This document shows positions 33,003-45,838 of a stretch of DNA of 64,000 nt, one piece after another. The DNA is taken from positions 85,957,136 to 86,021,135 of the forward strand of contig JALGPY010000007.1 in NCBI GenBank assembly GCA_023055425.1, read 5' to 3'. The position numbers and the translations under genes are program-made. Each line of letters opens with the position of its first letter. The first letter of the stretch is position 1. This DNA comes from Linanthus parryae. Lineage: Eukaryota; Streptophyta; Magnoliopsida; Ericales; Polemoniaceae. The notes under the pieces are model-generated. The model was not told the DNA's origin. It searched no databases and was given only the letters and a program-made list of their open reading frames with translations.

Positions 33003-33781
33003 ATTCCTCCCACCTCTGCCAAGCCTTCACAGATATCTTGCAAAATCATAGAAATTTTTCAGATTTTATTCTTTCCACTGATAGCATCAACTAATTCTTT
33101 GCAGTCAATTACAAAAACTAGAGGTTTTTCCTTCCATTTTATACCTTCCAGATTGCCAATCTAATAGCTAGAGCCTCACTCAAAATTGCAGATTTAGCTC
33201 TCTACTCCAACCCCAATCCATTAACCATCCTCATTCATTTCTCAAGATCTATCCCTATTCTAAAACTTATGTTCAACCATGCATCCATATTGCATTTGAG
33301 ACTATTAAGAGTTAGTCTTTTTCATCCAAAAACTGCAAAAATTGTATTTTTCTTCTCTATGGCTGAATATGTATTATTTCCTTTTAATTTTCTTCCAGCT
33401 TCATCACCTCTTAAATGCTTCTTCTACAACCAACTGATGTGGACATAGGGTTTGGTTTACCATCTTCAAAAATTATTGAGTTCTTAGCTTTCCAAATAGT
33501 CCAGCAGCACAAGATGCATTTTCCAAAAATATTTAGAGATATCCTTACACATTACCTTCTCTACCAAACTACTCAACCAAATCTTCACATTTCCCAACCT
33601 TGAACACATATCAGGGTTTAACAACCTCATTGCGAACCAAACAGGACACGTCCAATTGCATTGAAATAAGAAGTGTTCTATAGTTTCTACCTGAACTCCA
33701 CAAACAATATACATGTTGGAGTGGTTGCATTTTATTGAATAAAAAATCTGTTGAGTAGCAAAAGCCTCATGACTGAGCTTC
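33003..33781 (-). pseudogene. LINE fragment 2: zf-RVT region and RNase H start
   Basis: On the minus strand, from right to left, it reads KLSHEAFATQQIFYS. Next is a Cys/His region typical of L1 C-termini (YIVCGVQVETIEHFLFQC, near 33710-33650), then PVWFAM. The RNase H start includes FVIDCKELVDAISGKN near 33110-33070. The frame has stops. It continues fragment 3 across the solo LTR: joining the flanks with one TSD copy gives HIWWKLSHEAFAT in frame. Confidence 0.85.
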
Positions 33782-35621
33782 TGTAAAAAATTAAGTGTGA
33801 TGTGTACTAGCAAATTGTGTTCAAAAGGGGTACGATCCAAGTAGAAAGATGGAAAAAGAGATATCTAAAAGAAAATGGGATGGAAATAAGCTAAGTGTGC
33901 AATAGACAAGAGAGACATCTTGTGTGGGGAAGTCTAGCAATATGTACGTACGTGGTTGTACAGTCATAGTGTATTGTTTGAAGGAATAAGTCCTTATTTA
34001 TATACTAGTCCGATTAGGTCATCCAAGGGGATTACGTGGCTATATGGAGCCGTACAACCATGTGTGAGGTGGCTGTGATCTCAAAAGATCATGACCGTTG
34101 ATATCGAACAAGTATATATAGACAGTTGCACGAAGCCTCCTCCAAAGCATACATGGGCCGTAGATGGGACGAAAACCATCTGTGATGAGCCTCATTTCAG
34201 CCTCCACACCACTAAGTGTCACGACCCGACTTTTCGCTTTAAGTTGATTACGAATTAATCAGAGTAAACACGTCATTTCCGGCCGCGACAGAAATACGAA
34301 CCGTGTCGCTTTTCGATAAAAATAGCGGAAAACTTAGAAATAGACAACTCTTTTCAATTTCGAATAAAAACATCATTTTTCCTATTCATTTGAACAATAA
34401 TCGTTTCAAATATCGAAAACACGAATCTTAACAAATATTATAATTAATTCAGAAAAGCTATAATTCTAGCCCGTCTATACTCTCCGATCACCCCGGTACG
34501 GTACCTGTAGATATTTTAGGGTGAGCAAAAAGCCCAGTAGGTACCGCCTAACCACTGGCGTAGAAATATAATAATCAATTAAATTGTAACATCGATCATA
34601 TCATGCTTTATACATCATGCGAATAACAAACAATAACTTAACAATAAACATATTAACATATAATCACATAGACCGTAATTACATTAGACGTGAAAACTAT
34701 ATTTCCCCTACCTCAATATTAGCTTCAGGATAGCAACTTTGAACTGAGAAGAGCAGCTCCAAACATATTATCTGGGAATATTTTTACTATCTCTCTATCT
34801 CACTTATCAATAGTTGAAACGAATATGGAATGAGAAATAACTAAAGCACTGGATCTTATTTATAGAATTCAGCGACCAATCAGATCGCGACGAGTCATCA
34901 GGGCACGTGGCGTGCATGCAGCACAAAGGCCACCACACGCTGACACGTGTCCCCTATGTGTCATTCATGCAAGGTGTAGGCCCATATGCTTGACACGTGT
35001 CATCACTGCGTGTCAATCATACAAACTAGTTCGCCGAGTCGCGACATGTGTCCCCCTTACGTGTCGCGCATGTGGGGACAGTCACATATGTTGTGACACG
35101 TGTCCCTCTGCGTTTCACCCATTTATTTGGCCAAATCTAAATGCTTATCCTCAACCACCACGTCAAATAAAAATGTAATTTAGTAGCGTCAAGCATATAA
35201 AAAGCCACATATCACAAGATGAACAATGAATACTTAATTAATACTTAAACTGCTGAGTAGCACTAATTATTTCCTAAGTATTTTTATCCTTAATTAAGAA
35301 ATAAAATAAGATATTATGACTTTTGGTGTATTTCTGGACGAGGTTAACATTTACAGTTTTACAGTTATGAGTTCATTTATGAAATGACTAAAAACCTAAA
35401 CATGAAAACAACTGATGTAATATAAGCTTAAGAAATGCGGTTATTACACTAAGTCCCCCGGTTCTCGTGCGAGCTGCAATATGCGAGGGGAACTGTCTTA
35501 TGGTCTCCGTATACTTACATGGCATGATCAGGTGTGCATGGAGAACCATAAGGTAGCCATCTACAAATTACTGATAGGTCAACATGACTGTGTACCAAGA
35601 CTATATTTTAGACTATCTACA
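33782..35621 (-). mobile_element. Solo LTR of a tRNA-Trp-type Ty3/gypsy relative
   Basis: Starts TGTAAAAAATT and ends ...CTATCTACA, flanked by gcttc (33777-33781) and acttc (35622-35626), a four-of-five TSD. Without the inner solo LTR and one TSD copy it is about 600 bp. Its right part resembles the LTR at 284-897 (ccactaag, atatgcgaggg, ...actatctaca). TATA-like tracts near 33996 and 34112 read on the minus strand. No internal region remains, so it arose by LTR-LTR recombination. Confidence 0.8.
34217..35448. mobile_element. Solo LTR (1232 bp) inside the solo LTR
   Basis: It begins TGTCACGACCC, ends GCGGTTATTACA, and has the exact 5-bp TSD ctaag (34212-34216; 35449-35453). The TGTCACGACCC start is common among plant Ty3/gypsy LTRs. 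Its right half has several acacgtgt(c) motifs (near 34944, 34994, 35097). It has no coding content. Confidence 0.9.
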
Positions 35622-36201
35622 ACTTCCACCAAATATGTTTAACCTTTGGTGGTAAATGAGAGGTCCATAACAGTTTCCAATGTTCTTTTGAGAAGAATTA
35701 TAAGTGGATGCTTTATCACCATTGCATCTTATCTTGGCTTTCTTGCCATCATAATCCTTCTTAGCTGCTTTGGTTCCAATTCTAATAGAAAACACACCAT
35801 TTCTTATAAGAGATCAGATCATAAAATCATCTTATACAAAGACAGAGGGATACGAATAATTGTCGTTGTTTCTTCTGCTACAAAACAGTTTTTTTTATGA
35901 AAGAAACTTTCCATATTCTAGTATTGATATTTATAAGCTCAACAACCTTCAAATCCCGGCTAACTCAAATAATACTAAAAAAAGAAAAAGAAAACTTCAA
36001 ATCCTGGCCAATTCTAGGATTGACTTTAATCTTATAATTTTTTAAAGAGGGAAGCCATTTTTCATTCACTAAACTTATAATTTTTCCTTTTCCTACCAAC
36101 TAACAAGATTATTTCTTTAGTAACTTTCTCCCTTCTAAGAGGATGCTCCACTCCCAAGATGGGTTGTTACCTTTTGAAGCACCAAAAAAGTTATTTGTAG
36201 G
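35622..36201 (-). pseudogene. LINE fragment 3: RT-connecting region
   Basis: On the minus strand it reads FFGASKGNNPSWEWSILLEG (near 36190-36130). A weak stretch with RIWKVSFI follows, then GVFSIRIGTKAAKKDYDG, and finally LPPKVKHIWWK at 35640-35622. These are the segments between RT and the Cys/His region in plant L1 ORF2. It is decayed by stops and shifts. It is bounded by the SIRE-like element on the right and the solo LTR on the left. Confidence 0.8.
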
Positions 36202-36890
36202 TGTAAGTTCAAAGTTGTTTTCAAATCTTTTGAAACTGGTTTCAAAGCCTTGAAACTTCACATCACGAACTAAGGGGGAGTCCTTACTCCTATTCATTCT
36301 CTAATCTCCTGCACTTGATCATGCTTTAATATGTAATGAAAGACAAACTAATTATGTGTTATAACATTCTTCGATCTTATCATTTTCCTAAGTTGCTTTG
36401 CAGCGGTTTTTAGCTAACTCTGTGTTGCAGGTTTAAGCTGAAGTTTCCTTATTAAAGGATTGTAGAATCTGCAGATTGGGTGATATTCTTATCGAAAGTT
36501 GTCTTGAATTTACTTAAGCTTGTAGATTGAAGATCAAATCAAAATCAATGAGAAAATTATGTAACTGGCCGTTGGGAAAGAGTTGTTGAGAGTCAGACAT
36601 CTGCAGAGGATTTTTAAGGATTTTTTTTTAAGATTCCTAAAAAGTCTGCAGTCAAATTGGCAAAATGGAGAGACTGTTTTTTAGAGATTAAGAAGTACAG
36701 TGCTTTATACAGAGATTCATACACTCTCACAGATTGACAAGCATCATTCAAGGAGATCATTCAACCATTCAATCCATTCCAGATTATTGAAGAACACTTA
36801 AAGCTTCATTGCTTCACTGTCTTCATAGTGTTCTTCATCCAGAGCTTTATTTATATACCATTCTGTTATATTACTTATATCTTATGGACA
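36202..36890 (+). repeat. 5' LTR of the SIRE-like element, truncated
   Basis: Aligns with 45839-46520 through taaaggattg, tctgcagag and cattcaatccattcca. After about 36890 it passes directly to gag-like sequence. Roughly 480 bp of LTR end, plus PBS and leader, appear deleted. Confidence 0.75.
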
Positions 36891-37630
36891 AGAATGATTA
36901 AAGCTGAGAGAAGAACATTGAGGTAATGGTAAATAGTCTAATATCTCAACCTGCAAATGTACTTTTTGAGATTATGAAAAGAATTCTTTTTAATGAAGAA
37001 GATTACTTAAATGAAATCAAGTATTTAAAGGAGAAAGTTCATGAGCGAGCAAAAGAGAATTTGCAATTAGTTTGACAGAACAAGAATCTTGAAACTTATC
37101 AGGAAAAGACAGACATGGATTTCAAAGATTTGGAAACCAATTTCAAAGCCTTGGAAACTCAAGTAAAAGAAGTTTGAACAGATAACTCTCTTTTGAGTGA
37201 CAACCTTGATGCTCTAAGGCATCAGCATGATGAATTAGAGGAACATAAGACTCTTTTGGCTGAGAAACTTCAAGACTCTAACAATGTTATGAATAAACTT
37301 GCTGGCTCTGAACATAAACTCAACTTGATTATTGGAGGAAGCTTGCATCCCTAACCACAAAACTGGTATTGGATATAATCCAAGCTTTCTAAGAAAGAAC
37401 AATACCATCTTTGTGAAAGCATGTAGCAGACACTCTCCAAAGTTCTTTTACTGTGGCAAGATTGGTCATGTTAAAATGACATGTCCCTTCAGAAGAACAG
37501 AACCTCACATCATGAGGAACACTTTTCCATTCCATCTTAAGAGACAGTTGAGACAGATTTGGGTTCCTAAAGGGATCAGACCACCTAACATGGGTGATCC
37601 TGAATATAAATCTAAATATTACACTTAGTC
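36891..37630 (+). pseudogene. SIRE-like gag, C-terminal part
   Basis: A Glu/Lys/Leu-rich coiled-coil-like stretch (DNLDALRHQHDELEEHKTLL near 37200-37260) leads to a zinc knuckle FYCGKIGHVKMTC near 37450-37490 and IWVPKGIRPPNMGDP near 37560-37600. In-frame stops and shifts lie near 37070, 37175 and 37353. The capsid part upstream is missing. Confidence 0.8.
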
Positions 37631-40630
37631 TAACAGCTGGGTAAGGCAGTGAATGGTGTGCTGGTTGTCACTAAGAGCAAAGAGAAGAAGTGGATTATGG
37701 ATAATGGTTGCTCCAAGCACATGAGTGGCAAGAGTTCTTTATTCACTAAAATGAAGAACAATCAGGATGGACAATCACACTTGATGGCCAAGGAAAATGC
37801 ATGAATTGGCAAAGTTGTTAGTGATATTGAAAATTCTATTTCAGATGTTTATCTTGTAAATGGTCTAAATTTTAACCTGCTTAGTGTATCAGAAAGCTTG
37901 GACACATCAGCTTGCATACACTGAACAAACTAGTCTCATAAGACCTGGTCAAAGGATTGTCATCCATCAAGTTTAATGAAGAGGTATGCAAGGCTTGTGC
38001 TCAAGGAAAGCAAACAAGGAGCTCATTCAAGCATAAGAACGTTGTAAGTACAACTAGACCTATTAAACTACTTCATGTGGATCTGTGTGGTCCTATGAGA
38101 GTTCCAACTCCAAAGGGTAAGAAGTACATGCTGGTTATTGTAGATGATTTCTCTAGATTTACTTGGGTAATTTTTTAAGATACTGTGGCACTGTCCGAGT
38201 TTTCAAAATTGTGTAAAGAGCTGCAAGCTTTGAAAAATATGCCTATTGCTTTAATAAGGAGAGATCATAGTAGAGAATTTGATCAATTGGAGTTTGAATA
38301 ATGCTGTGCTAAGTAGGGTATGTCCCACAACTTTTATGCTCCTAAAACTCCTCAACAAAATGGTGTAATTGAAAGGAAAAACAGAACTCTTGAGGACATG
38401 TCTAGGACAATGATTTTAGAAAATAATTTTCCAAAGTCTTTTTTAGCAGAGGCTGTTAATACTGAAAATTACATTTTGAACAAGTGATTGATTAGGCCTA
38501 TTTTAAAGAAGACTCCTTATGAACTTTTCAAAGGCAGAAAGCCAAATATTTCATATTTCAAACATTTTAGTTGTACTTGTTTTGTTCACAACAATTGTAA
38601 GGATAATCTTGGCAAGTTTGATGCCAGAAGTGATGAATGTATTTTACTTGGTTATTCTTTGAGTATCAAAGCCTACAGAGTTTACAATAAGAGAACCAAG
38701 CTTGTTGAGGAAATCATACATGTTACATTTGATGAAAGCAATGATGGTTCCTTAAGTGAAGGTGTTACAGACTTAAATATAAACAAGAATGAGTCAGAGG
38801 ATGAAGCAGATCCATAGAATGGTTCTAAGACTAACATGCTGGAAAACAAAAGAGATTTTCAAAGCCTTGAAAGTGGCTATCAAAGACTTGAATCACAATC
38901 TCGAGAAACACAGAGTGGTCAAGCCACTACATCAAGCTCTCAAGGCCTTGAAAAGATTCCTGGAGAACCAGAACCCAGGACACAAAAAAATAAATTCATA
39001 TTTCTATCATCTCATCCAGCAGAAAACATCAATTTTGATCCATCACTGGTACACAAACAAGATATCAGTTAAAGAACTTGTGTGCTTTCAAAGCTTTTTG
39101 TCTCTTGTAGAACCCAAGAATGTGGAATAAGCACTACAAGAAGAAGAATGGATAATTGCAATGCAAAGTGAGCTAAATGAATTTGAGAGGAACAAAGTTT
39201 GGAATCTAGTTCCTCCTGCCAAATATCGGTTTGTAATTGGAACAAGGTGGGTGTTTAGAAACAAGCTTGATGAAAATGGTAAGGTGATCAGGAATAAGGC
39301 AAGACTAATAGCTCAAGGCTTCAACCAAGAATAAGGTATAGATTATGAGGAGACTTTTGCTCTTGTGGCCAAGTTGGAAGCAATAAGAATGTTACTTGCA
39401 TTTGCATCACATAAGAACATAAAACTTCTCTAAAAAAACATAAAACTTTTTAAATGGTTGTTAAATGTGTATTTCTAAATGATTATCTGCAAGAAGAAGT
39501 ATATGTTGCTCAACCTCCTAATTTTGAAAATGATGAGTTTTCAAATCATGTTTATAAGCTTGACAAAGCTCTTTATGGCCTCAAACAAGCTCCCAGAGCT
39601 TGATATGAAAGATTGTCAAAGTTTTTACTTGAAAATGATTTCAAAAAGAGGCTTAGTTGACAAAACCCTTTTCATAAAGACACATGAGAAATACATTTTA
39701 GTGGTACAAATATATGTTGATGATATTCTTTTTGGTGCTACTAATGATTCTCTTTCCAAGGATTTCTCTAATTTTATGAGCAAGGAATTTGAGATGAGCT
39801 TGATTGGAGACCTAAATTTCTTTCTTGGACTTCAAGTACATCAAATGAAGAAAGAAATTTTCCTACACCATAATACGTACACCAAGGATCTGCTGAATAA
39901 GTATAATATGTCTCAATCCAAAGTAGTCTAAACTCCCATGAGTTCCAATATCCTTAGACAAGGATCAAAATGATAAGAGTGTGAACCATAAAAAGTTCAG
40001 AGGTATGATTGGCTCACTGCTCTATCTTAAATCAACTAGGTCAGACATTATGTTTAGTGTATGTATGTGTGCTAGATTCCAAGATGATCTTAAAGAGTCT
40101 CACTTAGTTGTTATAAAAATAAATTTCAGATATATCAATGGTACCAAAGACTTAGGTCTTGGTATCCTAAACAGTCTAATTCTCTCTGCGTGGCTATTCA
40201 GATGCTGATTTTGCAGGATATAAAGTTGATAGAAAAAGCACTTCAGGATGTGCCAATTCCTTGGATCATCTCCGATAAGCTGACATTCTAAAAAGCAAAA
40301 TTTAGTTGCTTTATCAACATCAGAAGTTGAATACATAATAGCAGGAGCTTGCTTCTCAAAGTGTCGTGGATAGCTCAACATATGAGAGAAATGGGTTATG
40401 ACTTCATAGATCGTCCCATCAAATGTGACAACATTAGTGCTATATCAATTACAAAGAATCCACTACAACATTCAAGGACTAAGGGCATTGATGTCAGACA
40501 TCACTTCATTAGAGATCATGTGGAGAAAGGTGATGTACCACTATTATTTGTGCCAACTAACTTGCAGTTTGTAGATATCTTCAATAAACCAATGCCAGAG
40601 GATAGATTCACATCCCTGAGATTATAACTT
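37631..40630 (+). pseudogene. SIRE-like pol: protease, integrase, RT, RNase H
   Basis: The protease site reads WIMDNGCSKHMSG near 37690-37730, with DNG in place of DSG. The integrase has KTRSSFKHKNV, LLHVDLCGPMR, and the later PQQNGVIERKNRTLED near 38352-38400. RT has RWVFRNKL near 39250 and an intact YVDDILFGA near 39712. RNase H ends with DIFNKPMPEDRF near 40575. Many stops and shifts separate the pieces (37957-38178, 38488-38817, 39479-39931, 39981-40208, 40349-40627). The link between integrase and RT encodes the repeated FQSLESG/QRLES motif, matching the palindromic DNA repeats of this element. Confidence 0.88.
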
Positions 40631-40657
40631 GGCATGTTGAATAAAGAAGCACGGGTT

Positions 40658-40802
40658 TAGGGGGAGCATCATGTAAGTTATTTGTGTTTCAATGTTTTAA
40701 AAAGTTTTTCAAAGTCTTGAAAAGCTTTTCAAAGCCTTAAAATTTTTATTTGCAGTATGGCAGTTTTTCAAGGCCTTGAAATCCTTTTCAAAGCTTTGAA
40801 TA
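40658..40802 (+). repeat. Purine tract and palindrome cluster after pol
   Basis: A purine run agggggagcat (near 40658) is followed by four or five variants of the 16-bp palindrome TTTCAAAGCYTTGAAA at about 40707, 40727, 40766 and 40786. Both LTRs carry further copies. The rest of the interval up to 41086 holds no gene that I can see. Confidence 0.7.
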
Positions 40803-41086
40803 TAAATTTGTATACTATATGTTTCAATGAATGGATCACTGATGCTGGGTGTTATCTTTGTAGATAATTATCTAGCATTATTTTTTACCCTTTAAAATGG
40901 ATCTTTTTCAAATCAGTGTAGTACTATTTCGTTTCCACAAGAGTTTGAATTTCAAACAAACTTTCCTTCCTCAGATATATAAGAACTTTAGTTTCCTTCT
41001 TTTATTCTAACTCTTCATTAATTATCTTCTTTCTTTTATCTCTCTCTTCTATCTCTCCTGCCTCTCTCTTCTAAAACCCCAAACCC

Positions 41087-42760
41087 TTGGATTCACATAG
41101 ATCCTCTCAAAGAATCAAGATGGGTGAAGGCTCAAAGAAGAACACAAGGAAGAAAAGAAAAGATGGAGAAGAAAAAGTTCAATCTATCAGTGACAGCTCT
41201 AGTTCTAGAACAGTCAGTGCCTGCCCTCTCCACCTCCAAAGAAGAAAAGCAAAAAGGACAAGGATGAGCAGACTGCTACTTCCAGCAAGAAGAATTGAGA
41301 TCTAGTAACTACTTATGGGAAATAAAAGGGTGCTCATATTGATAGTCCAAAAGTCGAAGAAGGTAAAGGAGGCTCATAAATCAGACAAATGGAAGAAGTT
41401 ACAGAGATTAAAAACAGAAAAGGGAAGGAGATTCAGATTTACACTGAAAAGAAATCATCTTCTGATAAGAAATCTATTTATGATCATTGGTTCATCAATC
41501 ATGCTTCTCATGGAATTTGGTTAGATAGATGTTCCTCTACTCCAATTGCTTACTGTAGTATAATCAGTACTATAATGTTAAATGATTTGGATTCGGAGTG
41601 GATTAGGATATTGAAACAGAGTTCTATTTGGAAAATCCTAAACCCCATCTGAGATTGCATACCCTAGGCTTACCAGACTCTTTTACCTGAATTTTCTAGA
41701 GTCTTGGGTTTTCCAACAGAAAACTACCCTAGAAATATTGATGGTATAAAGATGGCTAAGGAAGAGTTCTTTTTTTCCTAATGTAGTCACTACCTCTAAG
41801 CAATTATCTCATTCTTGAAGCCAATATATTGTTTACTATATTGATGAGGTGTGTGGTACCAAAAGAAAACTCTTTAGGAATTGCTATATGATAGAGTGTT
41901 GTATCTGAAGTACTTGGTGATGCATGGATATGAGATTGATCTGCCAAGCATTGTAATGGAACAAATTCTATACTGCTATACCAAGAATAGGAAACATCCT
42001 CCCACTTTTCTTTCACCATCTGGAAATTCCTGCAGGGAAGGAGGAGACAATCGTTACTGGTTTTGGAATGATAGATGATAAGTCTTTTCAAATGATTGTA
42101 ATTGTGAAAACCAGTGAGGGAGAATGTAAATTCTACTTTGAATTGTCTGCTGATGAGTTGAAGGTCAAGAAGTTTTCAAAGCCTAAGTCCTTAACCACTC
42201 TAGTAGCCCTACCTTCTACCACTCAGGACCAATCTCAAGTTCTTCGGAAGCGCAAAGTTATTGAGAATGAACTGGATGTGCTTAAACATGGACAATATCA
42301 GATGAGCACTGAGTTCAGCCAGATGAAGTACTTGATTGAGAGTGTTTTCAAGAGCATCAATTTTCTACATGTGAAACAAGAGGATACACAAGCTCTAGAA
42401 GGTTCAAGGAAGTCAGGATCTACCAAGGACTTATTTGATGACCATAGTACGAGGGATAAGTCTGTTAAGGATAAGGATGCTGGGGCATGGGGGCTGAGAA
42501 TAACGAACCTCGTAATGAGGGAAGCGTTGACTCAGGGTTGCTGCTCAAAGAAGCTCTACAGCAGAAGAAGCAGAAGCGAAAATTTTCAGCAATTGTCAAC
42601 TCAGATGACCTGTTTGAGGATGATGCGATAGGTGATGAGACTGGTAAAGAATTTTCAAAAGAAGCACACTAAGAGGATCAACAAGAGAATGAGGAAGAAG
42701 AGGAAGAAGACAGCGGTCAAGATGATGATGGGCCTAAGACATATGAAAATCCAAAGCCTT
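41087..42760 (+). pseudogene. Extra ORF region downstream of pol (env-like position)
   Basis: Separate frames, interrupted by stops and shifts, run in the same direction as pol. A basic N-terminal stretch (KKNTRKKRKDGEEK) is followed by a Lys-rich middle with DHWFINHASHGIWLD near 41470-41520. A region with LVMHGYEIDLPSIV lies near 41915-41960. Next come a Leu/Lys-rich segment with possible coiled coil (VIENELDVLKHGQYQM) and a very acidic C-terminus. SIRE-type elements often carry such a third ORF after pol, sometimes called env-like. I see no convincing signal peptide or membrane segment, so no function is claimed. Confidence 0.6.
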
Positions 42761-43093
42761 GAATCCAACCTTTCTTTATTCTTTTCGAAGCCTTGAAAAT
42801 CCCCTCTTTTCAAAACTCTATTTCTTTTAAGTTTTTAAAATTTTCAAATAAGGTTGATCCAACATTTTCTCACTTTTTTGATGAAAGTCAAAAAGCAGTG
42901 ACATTTATATTTGTAGCGAGATATGGTTTTTGGATATTTGTGATGAACTGTTAAATTGATTCAATAGTTTTGATTAGTTTGATTTTTATTCACCTGTTAT
43001 AACTGTTGGTAACTGGTGGTATTGCTATCTGTTTTTTATTCTGCTATGCTACTAATGTCTATATTTTGCAGAAACTCAGTTCAAACAGAATAG

Positions 43094-45805
43094 TGTAGGG
43101 TTTTGTAACAGATTACGCAGCGGAAAAATAATAATAATGATCTGCACAAGACCCTCCAAGGATCACATGAAGATACATCATAACGGTAGTGAAGGTTGTA
43201 GTAATAATTACCTTGTTTGTCTCCTGTGATGACTTCAAACGCAAAATATTGTTTGCGTCTGTATAGCTAGTCCACGCCTATGATGAGGAAATATATCCCT
43301 TCACGTCTTTTGCTAGCAACTGGTTGAATAAGGAAGAGGAAGAATCACACAACGTAGAAAAAAGGGAGGCTCGACCTCCTCTTGGCCGACGGGTAGGGGG
43401 CGGACGACACAAGGGGGTTCGGCCCTCTTGTGCTTGTTCTCACCTTGCTTTGTTCTCTCTCACTCAAAAGTATATTATGAGAATTAGTGTGAGAAATAAG
43501 CTAGGAGGGTCCTTTATGTATTCCAACAACTCCTTGTTAAATGTATAAAGGCCCCTATCCTAATCATGTCCATACACGGATTAGTCCAACTTACAAATTA
43601 GTCCTACTAGTTTGTAACTAGTTGCGTATTGATCCTTCTATTTAATTAATAATATTAATTAATTCTCAATTCTAGTTCAATCCATATGGTGTGTGACCCC
43701 ATATGTTTCTACTTAGTTGGTAGTAAATATTACTAACATGGAGCGGTGTCTAGCAACACATTCATGCCACCCAACTAATAGAAATAGTCATTAGTTTGAC
43801 AAACCTTGTGCAAGTATTGTCTCATCCCTTTGTCTCTACATCCGGATTGGACACGAGACATAAAAGTCACACTCGTACATCCAATCCATAGTTTCTCGAT
43901 GCTGGGAATAGTCTTATCAATGCAGATTATTGGATTGAATACTAAAAGCCATGTTTTTGTATTGGATTATATGAATTTAATATTTATGAGAATGGTTTTG
44001 GGCAATGTTTTTGCATTGTATTATTATTGTGCATAGTTGTCTATTGTTCTGCATAGTAGAAGATCTGGTGTGTAGAGTATAGCTTACACAGAGAAGATCT
44101 TATCTTCGGTTCCTGTGGAATGAAAGTTGTGATTTCACAATCTAGATGGAATTAGACAAACCATCGGAACGATTGTAGCACATTGTTTTAGTAGGTCTAT
44201 CTTGGCTACAGGAAACGGTATAGTTCATACTATAGTTTCAACTCAATGTGTTAGTATACTTTGTGTATATTGAACAGGACCAAGTTGAGATCATTGTCTT
44301 TGTACTGACATAACAAGACAAGCTATGTATCATGGTTATTATGATTACTTATGCTCTTAATCCTTAGATAGTCAATGTGCACATGTATTCAGTAGTTATT
44401 GCTTTGACAAGTCAAGTGAGTGAGATTCCTATGGAGTCAATAACCTCGATAAGTTGGGTGATACTATTGAGTCCATGGTGTAAATTGATATATCGAAGGA
44501 ATCCATGTCCCGATTATGGGATTGATGATATCCCCTTGATGAAGCTTATAAGTTTTGATTATGTCAAACCATGCAGGTAGATTACTTGGTAATCTGGACA
44601 TATCAAATAACTTAAGTGGTAAGGATCAAGGAATTGGGAAGAGGTCGATTAAATGAATTAGTCTGTAATTAATTTAATCGACGGATATCTGTAATCTTAA
44701 TATGGGGAGATAATAAGTACTTAATAACAGGAGCTCGAAGTATTATTTTTTGAGAATATGGATAGGAGTGCAATAACAATTATTTAGTGGTACTAACTTT
44801 TATTAACTTTATTCGGGCTAGGTTCGGGTGGAACCAGAAGTCCTAATAAATTTATTAGCCTGATTCGTATTTTCTCCTCCAGGTCCCTCCCGTAGCCTAT
44901 ATAAGTTTCCTTAGTCTTCAGAATTCGTATGCTTCAGATACACACCGAAATCTAGGGTTTCGAGAGTGAGAGCAATTTGTCTGGAGGCCAAGAAGGATTC
45001 TGGAAGCAGCAAGCCCACTCTTGCATCCAGGAGGAGCTTGAGGAATACGTGAGAAGATCCGGAGTGTTTCAGACCTACATCAGATAGCTTGGACGCAGGT
45101 ATGAACCCTAATTTTGCCTAGTAGGGTTCCTAGCGTTCATGTTGAAACAAGTTTTAATTGGTATAGCATACATGCAATCAAAATGGTCCGGGGATTCGCC
45201 TCCCTTCAGCAGATAACATCAATATCCTATATTGATTTATCTGAGTCTGGCCAGACATTCTATGAGCACCATCCCTCGAGTGGCCGTGGATATTTGCTCC
45301 CGTTATGTGGGGGGGGGGGAGGGATTCTATCTACATCACTACCATCTCTAAGATTTCTTCCTATTGGGTCCGATTAACGCCTTTATAACTACTCAGTCAC
45401 GATGTAGTGTTTAACGATATCAAAATACAATATTCCACAACTAGAGGATCTAGTGAATTCAAGTCTAAGGGTGACAATACCATTGTCACTACGAGAAGCA
45501 CTTGTGACTTTACATAACATGTATTTGGTCTCCTTGTTGTGGGTCAATCCAGTATGATATTACCCTTAATGCATACCTATGTCCTGGATCGTGATATCTC
45601 GATATCAATCCAACCCATACTAGTCTATAGATGATCGTCCTATAATCAGTATAATTGACTAGGAATATTTAAGATAAGCAAACACATTTTTTAATCTAAG
45701 GACTTCACTAAATTAAATATCTTCACAAATATAATACAATGAATATTCTAGCGAAAACTAATGTTCATACTAAATAAGAATGTCTCTAGGGCATCAATTC
45801 CAACA
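43094..45805. mobile_element. Solo LTR related to copia-1 LTRs
   Basis: Starts TGTAGGGTTTTG, ends CAATTCCAACA, with the exact 5-bp TSD aatag (43089-43093; 45806-45810). Long collinear similarity to 21409-22826 and 28464-29888, but clearly more divergent. It is interrupted at 43928-45208. It lies about 30 bp upstream of the 3' LTR of the SIRE-like element. Confidence 0.93.
43928..45208 (+). mobile_element. Solo LTR (1281 bp) inside the solo LTR
   Basis: Begins tattggattgaatac (TG changed to TA), ends ...cctcccttca, and has the 6-base flanking match gcagat (43922-43927; 45209-45214). A TATA-like cctatataag near 44897 suggests plus orientation. It interrupts the host LTR between a cttatcaatgcaga-like block and ataacatcaatatcc, which are adjacent in copia-1. 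Confidence 0.85.
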
Positions 45806-45824
45806 AATAGTTGGTTTTGTCTTT

Positions 45825-45838
45825 CATCAAGGGGGAGA
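45825..45838 (+). other. Polypurine tract of the SIRE-like element
   Basis: catcaagggggaga directly before the 3' LTR start TGTCAG. Confidence 0.8.
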
